From Puteibacter caeruleilacunae (lineage in GTDB: Bacteria; Bacteroidota; Bacteroidia; Bacteroidales; Prolixibacteraceae), in assembly GCA_005217565.1 (NCBI GenBank), contig SJCO01000001.1, positions 437,893 to 501,892 on the forward strand: a DNA stretch of 64,000 bases, given 5' to 3'. Each line of letters starts with the position of its first letter. Position 1 is the stretch's first letter. Below, piece after piece: positions 25,145-33,652 of this stretch. The position numbers and the translations under genes were made by a program. Below the pieces are notes generated by a model. It was given only the letters and a program-made list of their open reading frames with translations, searched no databases and was not told the DNA's origin.

Positions 25145-26776
25145 ATGTCTATTAGATTCATAGTATTGTTGCAAGCTATCGCATTTATTGTACTTAATGG
25201 ATGCTCAAAAGTGTCATCAAAGATCGTTGTAGGAAGTGAAAGTGAGCTAAAGCAAATAATAACTACTTCTGATGTCGATACCGTTTATATCAAAAATGGT
25301 CAATACAGTCAATTTAAAATTGAGATAACCAAATCAGGGACAAAGACTAATCCCTTGGTGATCGCAGCAGAAACTCCTGGAGAGGTGATTTTTGATGATA
25401 ATACCTGTATTGTGGTATCAGGAAATCATGTTGAGTTAAGTGGAATCTTTTTTAAGGATGGTTTGGAAGCCAACGGTATGGATGGAGGACAACCAGTGAT
25501 TGATATTAAAGGAGATTATTGTCGCGTTACCGAGTGTGCTTTTTTTCAATGTCATAATCGTGCCTGCATAGCTTCGCTTTATCAGAAAGAGGAAGATAGG
25601 ATGCCGCAATATACCCGCATTGATCATTGTTATTTTGCTGACAACTTTGGATGGCGTCTATATCTTGATCTCGGACAACGTGTTCCTGGTGATGACCTGA
25701 AGTATGCCATGTATTATCGTGTTGATCATTGCTACTTTTCTACTCCATTTAAATTGGGTGCCAATACCGGATCTGCCATGCGCATTGGACTAGGTCAGTT
25801 GGGCTATGGGCGCTGTGTAATTGATAATAATCTGTTTGAACGTCAGAATGGAGAGGTTGAGTTGATCGAAAATAAGAGTCACGAGAATGTTTACCTTTTC
25901 AATACATTTAAAAACTGTGAGTCTCAAATGAGTTTCAGACAAGGACACCAGACAGTATTTCTTCATAATCACTTTATTGGTGATGATCCTGACCGTAAAT
26001 GTGGTGGTTTGGGGATGTGGATGGATCGACATGTTGTTGCTGGTAACTATTTCTCGTTTCCTTATGGTTCTTATGTGCCTTTAAATAGTAATATGAAACA
26101 GCGAGAAGATAGATTTCCTCCAGCTGTTATTCGATTTAATAGTGGGTGTAAGAACTTTATTGAAGATGGCAATCCTGTGGGACATATGGCTGCACAGCAT
26201 ATTACTTTTGCCAACAATTTTATTTATAATTCTCCTGATTATGCGATCGATTTCTCTCATAACTATGATGGGATGTATGAAAGATATTTTCAGGCAGTGG
26301 GATATGAGACAAGTGGTTCGTTCGAGAATAAAATCTATAACAATACATTCGTAAGGAACGAAGATGCTAAGGTTGAAATGTTCTATGATAAGGTTAGCTC
26401 AGGGGTTACATCAGGAGAATGGAAAAACAATAGAATGAAAGGGTATCTGAATTCTTCAGGTGGGAGAAATATGTTATCAATTGAGGAAACACAGAAGGAT
26501 AAAGAAACAGTTAAGATTTCAAATGTTGAAGTGTTTCAAGCATGGATGTGCAAGACTCCTGGCTTGACAGAGCAAATTGACTTGGAAAAATTGGCCAACA
26601 GTGCAGTGGCTTCGATAAAAACGGAGGGACAGATCCAAGTTGTTATGCATACACAACCTCAATCGTTTTCTGGTGTTGGACCTGAATGGCTTCAAGAGAA
26701 TCCTAGTGAGTTTGCGAAATACGGAAAATATACTAAAGAGTTGGAGCAGGAAATCAGAAAGAATATTGTCCATTAG
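25145..26776 (+). CDS. PL6-family polysaccharide lyase, lipoprotein
   Basis: 543 aa. Signal ends VLNG-C20, a lipobox. The body is a right-handed parallel beta-helix (repeated N-x-F and V-x-x-N turns). The PL6 catalytic region is present: VELIENKSHENVYLFNTF with K244, and MSFRQGHQTVFLHNHF with R265. The 21-residue spacing equals that of the Lys/Arg pair of chondroitinase B. PL6 enzymes cleave alginate or dermatan sulfate by beta-elimination. Which one cannot be told here; the sulfatase block 13 kb upstream makes a sulfated uronate polymer possible. Isolated gene. Confidence 0.85.
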   Translation: MSIRFIVLLQAIAFIVLNGCSKVSSKIVVGSESELKQIITTSDVDTVYIKNGQYSQFKIEITKSGTKTNPLVIAAETPGEVIFDDNTCIVVSGNHVELSGIFFKDGLEANGMDGGQPVIDIKGDYCRVTECAFFQCHNRACIASLYQKEEDRMPQYTRIDHCYFADNFGWRLYLDLGQRVPGDDLKYAMYYRVDHCYFSTPFKLGANTGSAMRIGLGQLGYGRCVIDNNLFERQNGEVELIENKSHENVYLFNTFKNCESQMSFRQGHQTVFLHNHFIGDDPDRKCGGLGMWMDRHVVAGNYFSFPYGSYVPLNSNMKQREDRFPPAVIRFNSGCKNFIEDGNPVGHMAAQHITFANNFIYNSPDYAIDFSHNYDGMYERYFQAVGYETSGSFENKIYNNTFVRNEDAKVEMFYDKVSSGVTSGEWKNNRMKGYLNSSGGRNMLSIEETQKDKETVKISNVEVFQAWMCKTPGLTEQIDLEKLANSAVASIKTEGQIQVVMHTQPQSFSGVGPEWLQENPSEFAKYGKYTKELEQEIRKNIVH

Positions 26777-26908
26777 TTGTCAGCAGCTTCTATATCCATC
26801 ACTTTTTTCAGAAGGTCTTGGTTGGATAAAGTTATGGAGAGAAAAAGAGTGGCTAAATCATTCGTTGCTAGAGATATTTTTTTTCAAATGGCTGCGAAAC
26901 AAAACCTT

Positions 26909-27532
26909 TTACCCCACCACTTGGAAAATTGCTAAGGCTAAAATATAGAATCGTAGGAAGCGGGATAATCCAAATAGAAGGTACTTTTGAAAACTGAAGT
27001 TTATAACACCCGTTGCCATGCTAATGAGGGGGAATGATAGTGGGGTTAATGCACCAACAACAATGATTAATCCTCCCCAGCGACGAATGAGTCGCATATG
27101 TTTCTCTAATTTAATCTGGACTGTGCTTTTTATAAGAGGTATTCGTAATATCAATCTTCCTATCCCAAAAGCGATGCAGCCTGCTATGTAGGAGACTATT
27201 GCCAGTAATGATAGATTGAGAATCGGATTAGGTAGTGTTTTTGCCCAAGCGATATATATTTCTGGCGGAATAAGTCCTATGGATGCTTCTGAAACAAGAA
27301 AGATAAGGTATAAGGTTACATTGGAATAGGTTTCAGAGATGTGTGCAAATATATCTTTGAAATCAAGGATATAGTACTCTAAAATGAATATTAAACCAAT
27401 AAAAAGTACAATTGGAGTAATCGCTTTTTTGAAGCTTTTTCTCACAAAACGATAAAAGCCAGTGTAGGAGTAGTACTGATGAAGTAATTCCATCCTCGAT
27501 TTCCGTTTATTCTTTTTGGGTTGTGTTTTCAT
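26909..27532 (-). CDS. VTT/DedA-like (YqaA-type) membrane protein
   Basis: 207 aa from ATG 27532; the in-frame extension to 27616 is probably not used because the paralogue at 39422-40045 starts at the equivalent Met. About five transmembrane segments. SEASIGLIPPEIYIAWAKTLP and RRWGGLIIVVGALTPLSFPLISMATG are the SNARE-associated (VTT) signature. DedA/VTT proteins scramble or flip lipids in bacterial membranes; this one's substrate is unknown. Same length and clear similarity to the second copy, so these are paralogues. Confidence 0.85.
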   Translation of the reverse strand: MKTQPKKNKRKSRMELLHQYYSYTGFYRFVRKSFKKAITPIVLFIGLIFILEYYILDFKDIFAHISETYSNVTLYLIFLVSEASIGLIPPEIYIAWAKTLPNPILNLSLLAIVSYIAGCIAFGIGRLILRIPLIKSTVQIKLEKHMRLIRRWGGLIIVVGALTPLSFPLISMATGVINFSFQKYLLFGLSRFLRFYILALAIFQVVG

Positions 27533-27865
27533 CAATAATTCAATTGTACTAACTGCCAATAAGACAATTACGCACCGTTTATGTTTTTGTGAAATTACCA
27601 TTATTCCCAAGAGCAAACAAATTTTTTGGGAAAGATCATGGTTGGGTTTGTTCTTTTATTTATCCATAAAAATATTTAACTTGGCATGTGTTTTGATATA
27701 GTCAGCAGTATTGAAAGAGTAGATTATAGTCGACAAATATAATGGTCAAATCTACTTGAAGAGCATTGTATACGGTGTAGTTAATAGAATTTTATGATGA
27801 GTCGGAATATGCTGAATAAAGACTTAAAACAGAAGTAGGCAGAATATTGAAAAAACAACAATTAA

Positions 27866-28369
27866 ATGAAACGATCACTAATCTCGCTGTCGTTAGCAGT
27901 AATTATGTTATTCGCTACAGGATGTGCTAGTATTGTAAGTAAAAGTAGTTATCCAATTTCAATTAACAGTACCCCTTCAGAGGCTAAAATTACCATAACC
28001 GATAAGAAAGGAATTGAGGTTTACAAAGGTAATACTCCTGCTACTATGAAGCTAAAGGCAAGCAATGGTTTCTTCTCGCGTGCACGTTATCAGGTAAGAT
28101 TTGAAAAAGATGGATACGATACACGTACAGTACCTATTGAGTACAAACTCGATGGTTGGTATTTTGGAAATATCCTTTTCGGGGGAGTAATTGGATTATT
28201 AATTGTGGATCCAGCAACAGGAGCAATGTATAAGTTAGACACCGAGTTTTTGCATGAGCATCTTACAAGTTCGTCAGCAAGTGCAAGCAAGGATGAGTTG
28301 AAAGTCTATTCGTTGGCTGATGTTCCTACAGAATGGAGAGATCATCTACAAGTTATAAGTGAAGAATAA
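27866..28369 (+). CDS. PEGA-domain lipoprotein
   Basis: 167 aa. Lipoprotein signal LFATG-C20. Residues about 30-90 contain a PEGA-like fold (ISINSTPSEAKITITDKKGIEVYKGNTPATMKLKASN ... YQVRFEKDGYDTRTVPIEYKLDGWYFGN), followed by a hydrophobic glycine-rich hairpin ILFGGVIGLLIVDPATGAMY typical of small outer-membrane-anchored Bacteroidota proteins. Function unknown. It is alone and ends in a hairpin at 28379-28408. Confidence 0.85.
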   Translation: MKRSLISLSLAVIMLFATGCASIVSKSSYPISINSTPSEAKITITDKKGIEVYKGNTPATMKLKASNGFFSRARYQVRFEKDGYDTRTVPIEYKLDGWYFGNILFGGVIGLLIVDPATGAMYKLDTEFLHEHLTSSSASASKDELKVYSLADVPTEWRDHLQVISEE

Positions 28370-28378
28370 TAAAATATG

Positions 28379-28408
28379 GAGCTTCCCTTTTATGATATTG
28401 GGAAGCTC
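28379..28408 (+). terminator. Probable terminator after the PEGA lipoprotein
   Basis: 9-bp stem GAGCTTCCC / GGGAAGCTC (28379-28387 with 28400-28408) 9 nt after the stop codon; only a short T stretch follows. Confidence 0.6.
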
Positions 28409-28598
28409 ATTTGCTTTAGATTGAATTTTCCCAAAGAGTTTTTCGATATTACCTCTTATTGCATTTCCTAAATGTTGCTTTTTTGTCAAGTGCTAATATT
28501 AAGGTAGATGCTTCATTCAACGGAGACATATTTATTTTGTGAAAGACCTACATGAGAGGCCCGTTTAATCGTAGGATAAATAAAAAATGGCTTACAAA

Positions 28599-28629
28599 TT
28601 TGGGATTAAATAAAAAAGATATACTTTTG
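28599..28629 (+). promoter_or_regulatory. arsR promoter (consensus)
   Basis: TTTG (28599-28602), a 19-nt spacer and TACTTTTG (28622-28629): an exact match to the Bacteroidota consensus. The predicted start falls inside the palindrome at 28629-28646. Confidence 0.8.
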
Positions 28630-28646
28630 TTCGTAAATTTACGAAC
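28629..28646 (+). promoter_or_regulatory. Perfect palindromic operator of arsR
   Basis: GTTCGTAAATTTACGAAC is an 18-bp perfect palindrome over the predicted +1 of arsR. It fits autorepression by the encoded ArsR-type protein. Confidence 0.75.
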
Positions 28647-28653
28647 AGGAATT

Positions 28654-28950
28654 ATGAAGATTGCGACAGTAACAACAAATGATCAACAAAAGTTAGCAAG
28701 ATATGCTAAAGCAATGGGGCATCCAGTGCGTGTGTATATCTTAGAGTTGCTTTCAAAGCAGGCATGTTGTTATAGTGGAGATTTGAGTGAGGAACTTCCT
28801 ATTGCAAAATCTACATTATCGCAGCATTTGAAAGAATTGAAAGATGCAGGATTGATTCAGGGAGAGATATGTGCACCTCGAATTAAGTATTGTGTGAATA
28901 AAGAGAACTGGAAAGAAGCCCAGATGCTTTTTAAAGGACTAATGAAATGA
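28654..28950 (+). CDS. arsR: ArsR-family transcriptional repressor
   Basis: 98 aa from ATG 28654, placed 7 nt after the operator. An upstream in-frame ATG (28552) would read through the promoter and operator, so it is rejected. The winged HTH core is ARYAKAMGHPVRVYILELL ... IAKSTLSQHLKELKDAGLI. Cysteines C40-C41 (QACCYSGDL) and CAPRIKYC near residues 75-82 are candidate thiol ligands for As(III) or a related soft ligand, although the classical ELCVCDL motif is absent. It heads the arsenical-type operon. Confidence 0.88.
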   Translation: MKIATVTTNDQQKLARYAKAMGHPVRVYILELLSKQACCYSGDLSEELPIAKSTLSQHLKELKDAGLIQGEICAPRIKYCVNKENWKEAQMLFKGLMK

Positions 28951-29091
28951 ACATGAATTTTCATTATCCGAAAATAGACACATGCGGAAGATTAAAATTT
29001 ATGTGAGTTCTTGAATGTCTTAAATTTTTTTGAACGTTAAGAAGTCAAGAAAGTTTAAACAGATGAAATTATAATATTTTTTAAGTATAAT

Positions 29092-29109
29092 GTTCGTAAT
29101 TAGGCGAAC
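29092..29109 (+). promoter_or_regulatory. Second ArsR-type operator, before the ArsE-like gene
   Basis: GTTCG-N8-CGAAC, the same half-sites and spacing as the arsR palindrome, 21 nt before the start at 29131. It suggests the structural genes have their own ArsR-controlled promoter. Confidence 0.65.
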
Positions 29110-29130
29110 AACGAATTAAAGGAAAGAATT

Positions 29131-29364
29131 ATGGAAATAAAAGTTTTAGGAACAGGTTGTGCAAAGTGTAAGAACCTTGAAAAAGTTACCAGAGAGGTAG
29201 TTGAAAAGAATAACATTGATGCTACCGTTACTAAGGTAGAAGATATTGTTGAGATTATGCAGTTAGGTGTAATGACTACGCCTGCGTTAGTTGTAGATGG
29301 AGAAGTTGTTGTACGTGGAATGATTCCTTCAGTTGATGAGTTAACTAAAATATTAACCAAGTAG
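29131..29364 (+). CDS. Small thioredoxin-like redox protein (ArsE-like)
   Basis: 77 aa. The N-terminal MEIKVLGTGCAKCKNLEKV has the CxxC (C10, C13) of the TM0996/MTH895 glutaredoxin-like family, and TTPALVVDGEVVVRG is the cis-Pro thioredoxin element. In characterised arsEFG clusters a protein of this type is the first gene, linked to reduction or transfer steps for aromatic arsenicals. It is first of the ArsE-ArsF-ArsG-permease run. Assignment to ArsE is by context. Confidence 0.85.
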   Translation: MEIKVLGTGCAKCKNLEKVTREVVEKNNIDATVTKVEDIVEIMQLGVMTTPALVVDGEVVVRGMIPSVDELTKILTK

Positions 29365-29435
29365 TTTAGGCCAATATTTGGCATTTTATTACTTGGACTG
29401 TAAATATTATTAATACTAAAAAATCAAATTACCCT

Positions 29436-29867
29436 ATGAAGAAATTAGTATCAATTTTAAGTTTGCTTTTAGTTATTGGAGTTGCGAGTGTATCAGCTCA
29501 ATGTGCAGGATGTAAGGTTCCAGCGGCAGATAAAAAAGCTTGTTGTTCATCAGTAAAAGCTAATGGTGCTGTAAAAGCATATTATTTCCACGCTACGCGA
29601 CGTTGTGCAACATGTCAGGCTGTAGAGAAAGTTACAAAAGAAGCGATTAAAGATCTATATGGAAATAAAGTTTCATTTGTATCAATTAATCGTGATACTG
29701 AAAAAGAGAATCCAGCTATCAAAAAGTACAAGGTTAACGGACAAACGTTGTTGATTGTAGGAGGAGACAAAGTTGTGAATTTGACCAACGCAGCTTTCAT
29801 GAATGCACGTACACGTCCTGAAAAATTGAAGAGTAAAATAAAATCAACAATTGATTCAATGTTATAG
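29436..29867 (+). CDS. ArsF-like exported thioredoxin-fold protein
   Basis: 143 aa with signal peptide ending SVSA (about residue 21). The mature N-terminus is Cys-rich (CAGCKVPAADKKACCSS). Then a thioredoxin-like domain: YYFHATRRCATCQAVEKVTKEAI with CxxC, VSFVSINRDTEKENPAIKKYKV, and a C-terminal TRPEKLKSKI. This is the 'nitrophenyl compound nitroreductase subunit ArsF' family described with aromatic arsenical resistance. It is 2 nt before the ArsG-like gene. The name comes from remembered family sequence; the biochemical role is not settled. Confidence 0.8.
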   Translation: MKKLVSILSLLLVIGVASVSAQCAGCKVPAADKKACCSSVKANGAVKAYYFHATRRCATCQAVEKVTKEAIKDLYGNKVSFVSINRDTEKENPAIKKYKVNGQTLLIVGGDKVVNLTNAAFMNARTRPEKLKSKIKSTIDSML

Positions 29868-29869
29868 AA

Positions 29870-30577
29870 ATGGAAGTATTACAGAATCTTTTTGAGAATT
29901 CTCAACTGCCAATTCTATCGGCATTTCTATTGGGACTTATGACAGCCATAAGTCCCTGCCCACTGGCAACAAACATAACAGCGATAGGCTTCATTAGTAA
30001 AGACATTGAGAGTCAGCGTAAAGTGTTTATTAGTGGATTGGTTTATACGCTTGGAAGAGCTATTGCTTATACAGGAATTGGTTTACTTTTCTTCTTTAGC
30101 GCTAGTCAGTTTGAATTTGAAGGTTTCTTTCAAGAATGGGGCGAAAAAATTCTAGGTCCTCTATTGGTCGTTATTGGTTTGTTTATGTTAGGTATTCTAA
30201 AGCTTAGTATTCCAGGAGTTGGTTCTTTAACTCAGATGATGGAGAAAAGATCAAATAGTGGATTCTGGGGGGTACTTCTGCTGGGTATCGTATTTGCACT
30301 GGCATTCTGTCCATATAGTGGAGTTCTGTATTTTGGAATGTTAATGCCTATGACCATTAGTAGTGCCAGCGGTTTGTACTTACCAATATTTTTCGCGATT
30401 GCTACAGGAATTCCGGTGATCATCTTTGCATGGCTGATTGCCTTTGGTGTTGGAACTATTGGAAATGTCTACAATAAACTAAAGACATTTGAAACTTGGT
30501 TTAGACGCATTGTTGCAATATTATTTATCGCCGTGGGTATTTATTATATCCTCATAATGTTTTTGGAAAACAATTAA
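29870..30577 (+). CDS. ArsG-like permease (CcdA/DsbD-related)
   Basis: 235 aa, about six transmembrane helices. It has the CcdA-like pattern of paired Cys/Pro motifs in two halves: AISPCPLATNITAIGFIS (about 30) and FALAFCPYSGVLYFGMLMP (about 145). In the literature ArsG-type proteins are proposed aminobenzylarsenical efflux permeases, while relatives carry electrons across the membrane. With the ArsF-like exported thioredoxin next to it, either thiol transfer or efflux fits. The start is 2 nt after the arsF stop. Confidence 0.82.
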   Translation: MEVLQNLFENSQLPILSAFLLGLMTAISPCPLATNITAIGFISKDIESQRKVFISGLVYTLGRAIAYTGIGLLFFFSASQFEFEGFFQEWGEKILGPLLVVIGLFMLGILKLSIPGVGSLTQMMEKRSNSGFWGVLLLGIVFALAFCPYSGVLYFGMLMPMTISSASGLYLPIFFAIATGIPVIIFAWLIAFGVGTIGNVYNKLKTFETWFRRIVAILFIAVGIYYILIMFLENN

Positions 30578-30678
30578 AGATTTTAGTTCGTGTTTTGCGA
30601 ATGATTTTGAGCCAAAGGTAACGACTGAGTGGTTACCTAAAGAGTTGAAAGTAGAACAAACAAAAAACTTCTATTGAG

Positions 30679-31722
30679 ATGAAGGAAAAAGTAATTGCAT
30701 TGAACAGATCAACAAGTGGTTGGTTGCTTCCGTTAGTTTTATTACCGGTGTGGGTGTTCATGTATATGAATTTGCAGAATTTTGCAGATTTTATAATCGA
30801 TGATGTTATTGGTATGAGTTCCGGAGAACATCTTACCGAAACATTGCGCTTCTTTATTTTCGAAGTCCCCAAGGTGATGCTTCTTTTGGTGTTGATTATT
30901 TTCGGAGTTGGGATTGTTAGAACCTATTTTACACCAGAAAAGACAAGAAAGATATTGGAAGGTAAATCACTCTTTACTGGTAATGTGATGGCAGCATTAC
31001 TTGGTATTGTGACTCCATTTTGTTCATGCTCGGCTATCCCTTTGTTCTTAGGTTTTGTTGAGGCTGGTGTTCCATTGGGAGTTACATTTTCATTCTTAAT
31101 TGCTGCACCAATGATCAATGAAGTTGCGCTTGTGTTGCTTGTAGGATTGTTCGGCTGGAAGGTTGCTATAATCTACATGGGAACAGGTCTCGCCATTGCC
31201 ATTTTATCTGGATGGTTAATTGGTAAGCTTAAGTTAGAGAAATATGTGGCTGAATGGGTGTACCAGGTGAAGACTAATCAAGAGGGAGTAGAGGAAGTAA
31301 AGCTTGCTTTTTATGATCGAATTAAAGGTGGTTATATTGCTGTTAAGGAGATTGTTGGTAAGATATGGATATACATTGTACTGGGTATTGCTGTAGGCGC
31401 AGGAGCACATGGTTATGTGCCTGAAGATTTCCTTGGAGCATTGCTAGGAAAAGATAGTTGGTATGGAGTGCCATTGGCTATCTTGCTGGGAGTTCCGATG
31501 TATTCGAATGCCGCAGGAATTATTCCTATTGTTAGTGTGCTCATTGAAAAAGGTGTTTCATTGGGAACAGCACTAGCCTTTATGATGTCGGTTATTGCCT
31601 TATCATTACCCGAGATAATTATCTTAAAGAAGGTGTTGAAATGGCAAATGATTGCGGCGTTTGTTGGTATTGTTGCAGCAGGAATTGTGCTCGTAGGATT
31701 CATCTTTAATTTTGTGATGTAA
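30679..31722 (+). CDS. ArsP/DUF318-type permease
   Basis: 347 aa, eight or more transmembrane helices in two homologous halves. The motif GIVTPFCSCSAIPLFLGF (about 115) is diagnostic for the PF03773 permease family, which includes the organoarsenical exporter ArsP and putative metal exporters. The second half has GVPMYSNAAGIIPIV. The 101-nt gap before it contains a degenerate GTTCG/CGAAT pair (30586-30602), so it may have its own weak operator. Substrate: trivalent organoarsenicals by context, but a soft-metal or thiol compound cannot be excluded. Confidence 0.85.
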   Translation: MKEKVIALNRSTSGWLLPLVLLPVWVFMYMNLQNFADFIIDDVIGMSSGEHLTETLRFFIFEVPKVMLLLVLIIFGVGIVRTYFTPEKTRKILEGKSLFTGNVMAALLGIVTPFCSCSAIPLFLGFVEAGVPLGVTFSFLIAAPMINEVALVLLVGLFGWKVAIIYMGTGLAIAILSGWLIGKLKLEKYVAEWVYQVKTNQEGVEEVKLAFYDRIKGGYIAVKEIVGKIWIYIVLGIAVGAGAHGYVPEDFLGALLGKDSWYGVPLAILLGVPMYSNAAGIIPIVSVLIEKGVSLGTALAFMMSVIALSLPEIIILKKVLKWQMIAAFVGIVAAGIVLVGFIFNFVM

Positions 31723-31802
31723 GAATAGGAAAAATATGGTTTGATAAGCAGCTCTAGCTTGTCAACCAGACACTCATCCAATTTATAAATATATTCTAAG
31801 AT

Positions 31803-31848
31803 AGGTTGATTGTGGTAGTTGTAACTGCTATAATCAACCTTTTTTTTT
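31803..31848 (+). terminator. Terminator between the permease and the DGC gene
   Basis: A long stem starting AGGTTGATT (31803-31811) and ending AATCAACCT (31832-31840), extended inward with G-U pairs to about 16 bp, with eight T residues after it. Confidence 0.85.
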
Positions 31849-31892
31849 GGAATACATTTGATTTTAGGAATTTAGTTATAATAGGTATTGAT

Positions 31893-32258
31893 ATGGAAAA
31901 CAATAAATGTTCGTGTGGAACAGATGAGAACAAAATAGTCTTAACATGTTCAGGGGCTTCAGATGTAGGAATGATTGCTGATCAAGTAAGTAGAGCATTA
32001 AAGATCGGAGGTCATAGAAATATGGGCTGTTTGGCTAAGGTAGGGGCTGGTATCGAAAAAGTTATTGCGGATATTAAACAGAAGGATGTGTTAGTGATCG
32101 ATGGCTGCCCAATTAGCTGCGGAAAGAAAATGATGGAGAAGTATCAGATTGAGAACTTTAAGTATTTGGTGGTTACTGAACAAGGATTAAAAAATGGAAG
32201 TTCTCCAGCAACACCTGAAAATATTAAGAAAATTTATAACGAGGCAATTAAGTTATAG
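31893..32258 (+). CDS. DGC-domain putative zinc-binding protein
   Basis: 121 aa from ATG 31893; the upstream in-frame start would lie in the terminator hairpin. Cysteines at the N-terminus (CSCGTDENK), IVLTCSGASDVGMIADQVSR, GCLAKVGAG and VIDGCPISCGKKMME form the DGC domain pattern (PF08859), with DGCPISC as the name-giving motif. Such proteins are often found beside soft-metal or arsenical resistance genes. Placed between two matching terminators, it appears to be an independent unit. Function unknown. Confidence 0.82.
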   Translation: MENNKCSCGTDENKIVLTCSGASDVGMIADQVSRALKIGGHRNMGCLAKVGAGIEKVIADIKQKDVLVIDGCPISCGKKMMEKYQIENFKYLVVTEQGLKNGSSPATPENIKKIYNEAIKL

Positions 32259-32285
32259 GTTGAATTCTTAAAGATTGATGTAACG

Positions 32286-32325
32286 AAGGTTGATTATAGT
32301 AGTTCTAAACACTATAATCAACCTT
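32286..32325 (+). terminator. Terminator after the DGC gene
   Basis: Perfect 15-bp stem AAGGTTGATTATAGT / ACTATAATCAACCTT (32286-32300 with 32311-32325) with T-rich tail (TTTTGTTTTT). The outer stem repeats that of 31803-31840. Confidence 0.88.
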
Positions 32326-32433
32326 TTGTTTTTAGATGAATCTGAAAATGAAAAGTCAGTGTTGCAAAACAATCCAAATTACTTTTTGTACTTTCGTTTT
32401 TGAATTAAGCATGCGTAAATAACAACCATATAA

Positions 32434-33642
32434 ATGAAGATACTTCACACGTCAGACTGGCATTTAGGACATCGCTTGCATGAGCAATCACAACACGAAG
32501 AGCAAGCATTGTTTCTTGAATGGCTGTTGAACTACATAAACGAAAATGAGATTTCGGTATTGTTGGTCTCAGGTGATATTTTTGATACAGGAGTTCCTCC
32601 TACACAAAGTCAGAAGCTTTATTACGATTTCTTGGTTCGATTGAGACAAAGTTCCTGCAAACACGTGGTAATAACAGGTGGAAATCATGATGCTCCTGGT
32701 AATATTAATGCTCCTAAGGAGTTACTGGCAGCATTACATGTTCATGTTATTGGTAAGGCAACCGACAATGTTGACGATGAGATATTACAGCTTAAGGTTA
32801 ATGATGAAAAAGTCATTGTGGCAGCTGTTCCATACCTAAGAGATCAAGATATCAGAAGGGCTGTTGCTGGAGAGTCGTTTGAAGATATTGGGGAGCGTTA
32901 CAAGAAAGCTTTGGTAAGTCATTATACCGAAGTTGGAGATGGCTGTGATGATATAAAAACAGAAGGTGTACCTGTAATAGGTATGGGACATCTATTTGCT
33001 ATAGGGGGATCTACATCTGAAAGTGAGCAGCGGATTTATGTAGGAAACTTGGGGGATATTGGAGCTGAAGATTTTCCAGATATATTTGATTATATAGCCC
33101 TAGGGCACTTGCATCGACCGCAGAAAGTTGCTGGTAGGGATGATATACGTTATAGTGGTTCTCCAAATGTATTAAGCTTTAGTGAAATAGGGTATGATAA
33201 GAAGGTGGTTGAAATTACTACGAACAACGGAGAAGTAACTGATATTAATGATGTGACAGTACCTGGCTTTAGAAAGGTTGCACGCGTAAAAGGGGTGGTG
33301 TCGGCATGTATTGAAGAGTTGAAAGCGATTGATGAGGAAGAACATGACCTTACTCCTTGGATTGAAGTGGTTATTGATAATACTAACAATACAAAGATTG
33401 AGAGCAAGGAGATTAATGAAGCTGTTGCTGATATGAAGTTGGAGGTCTTGAAAATTACGCTTAAAAATGATAGGGATGAAGCCGGATTAGATGCGTTAAT
33501 TGAACATGCAAAACACATAAAGGAACTTGCCCCCATTGATGTGTTTAAGATGAAATGTGATGAGACTGGATTTAACATTGATGAGAATCCCGAAATCTTT
33601 GATGCCTTTAATGAGGCATTACAAATTGCTCAGGGGAATTAA
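32434..33642 (+). CDS. sbcD: Exonuclease subunit SbcD (Mre11-like nuclease)
   Basis: 402 aa. Calcineurin-type phosphoesterase motifs in order: HTSDWHLGH (residues 5-13), SGDIFDTG, VITGGNHDAPGN, and YIALGHLHRPQ. These bind two Mn2+ ions. With SbcC it forms the nuclease that opens hairpins and removes protein-blocked DNA ends. The C-terminal capping domain is present. It lies 10 nt before sbcC, so they form an operon. Confidence 0.95.
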   Translation: MKILHTSDWHLGHRLHEQSQHEEQALFLEWLLNYINENEISVLLVSGDIFDTGVPPTQSQKLYYDFLVRLRQSSCKHVVITGGNHDAPGNINAPKELLAALHVHVIGKATDNVDDEILQLKVNDEKVIVAAVPYLRDQDIRRAVAGESFEDIGERYKKALVSHYTEVGDGCDDIKTEGVPVIGMGHLFAIGGSTSESEQRIYVGNLGDIGAEDFPDIFDYIALGHLHRPQKVAGRDDIRYSGSPNVLSFSEIGYDKKVVEITTNNGEVTDINDVTVPGFRKVARVKGVVSACIEELKAIDEEEHDLTPWIEVVIDNTNNTKIESKEINEAVADMKLEVLKITLKNDRDEAGLDALIEHAKHIKELAPIDVFKMKCDETGFNIDENPEIFDAFNEALQIAQGN

Positions 33643-33652
33643 AGCTGGCTAG

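Noticed and set aside
28552-28653. N-terminal extension of ArsR from an upstream ATG
   Set aside because: It would place the consensus promoter and the palindromic operator inside the coding sequence; the downstream ATG at 28654 matches the family start.
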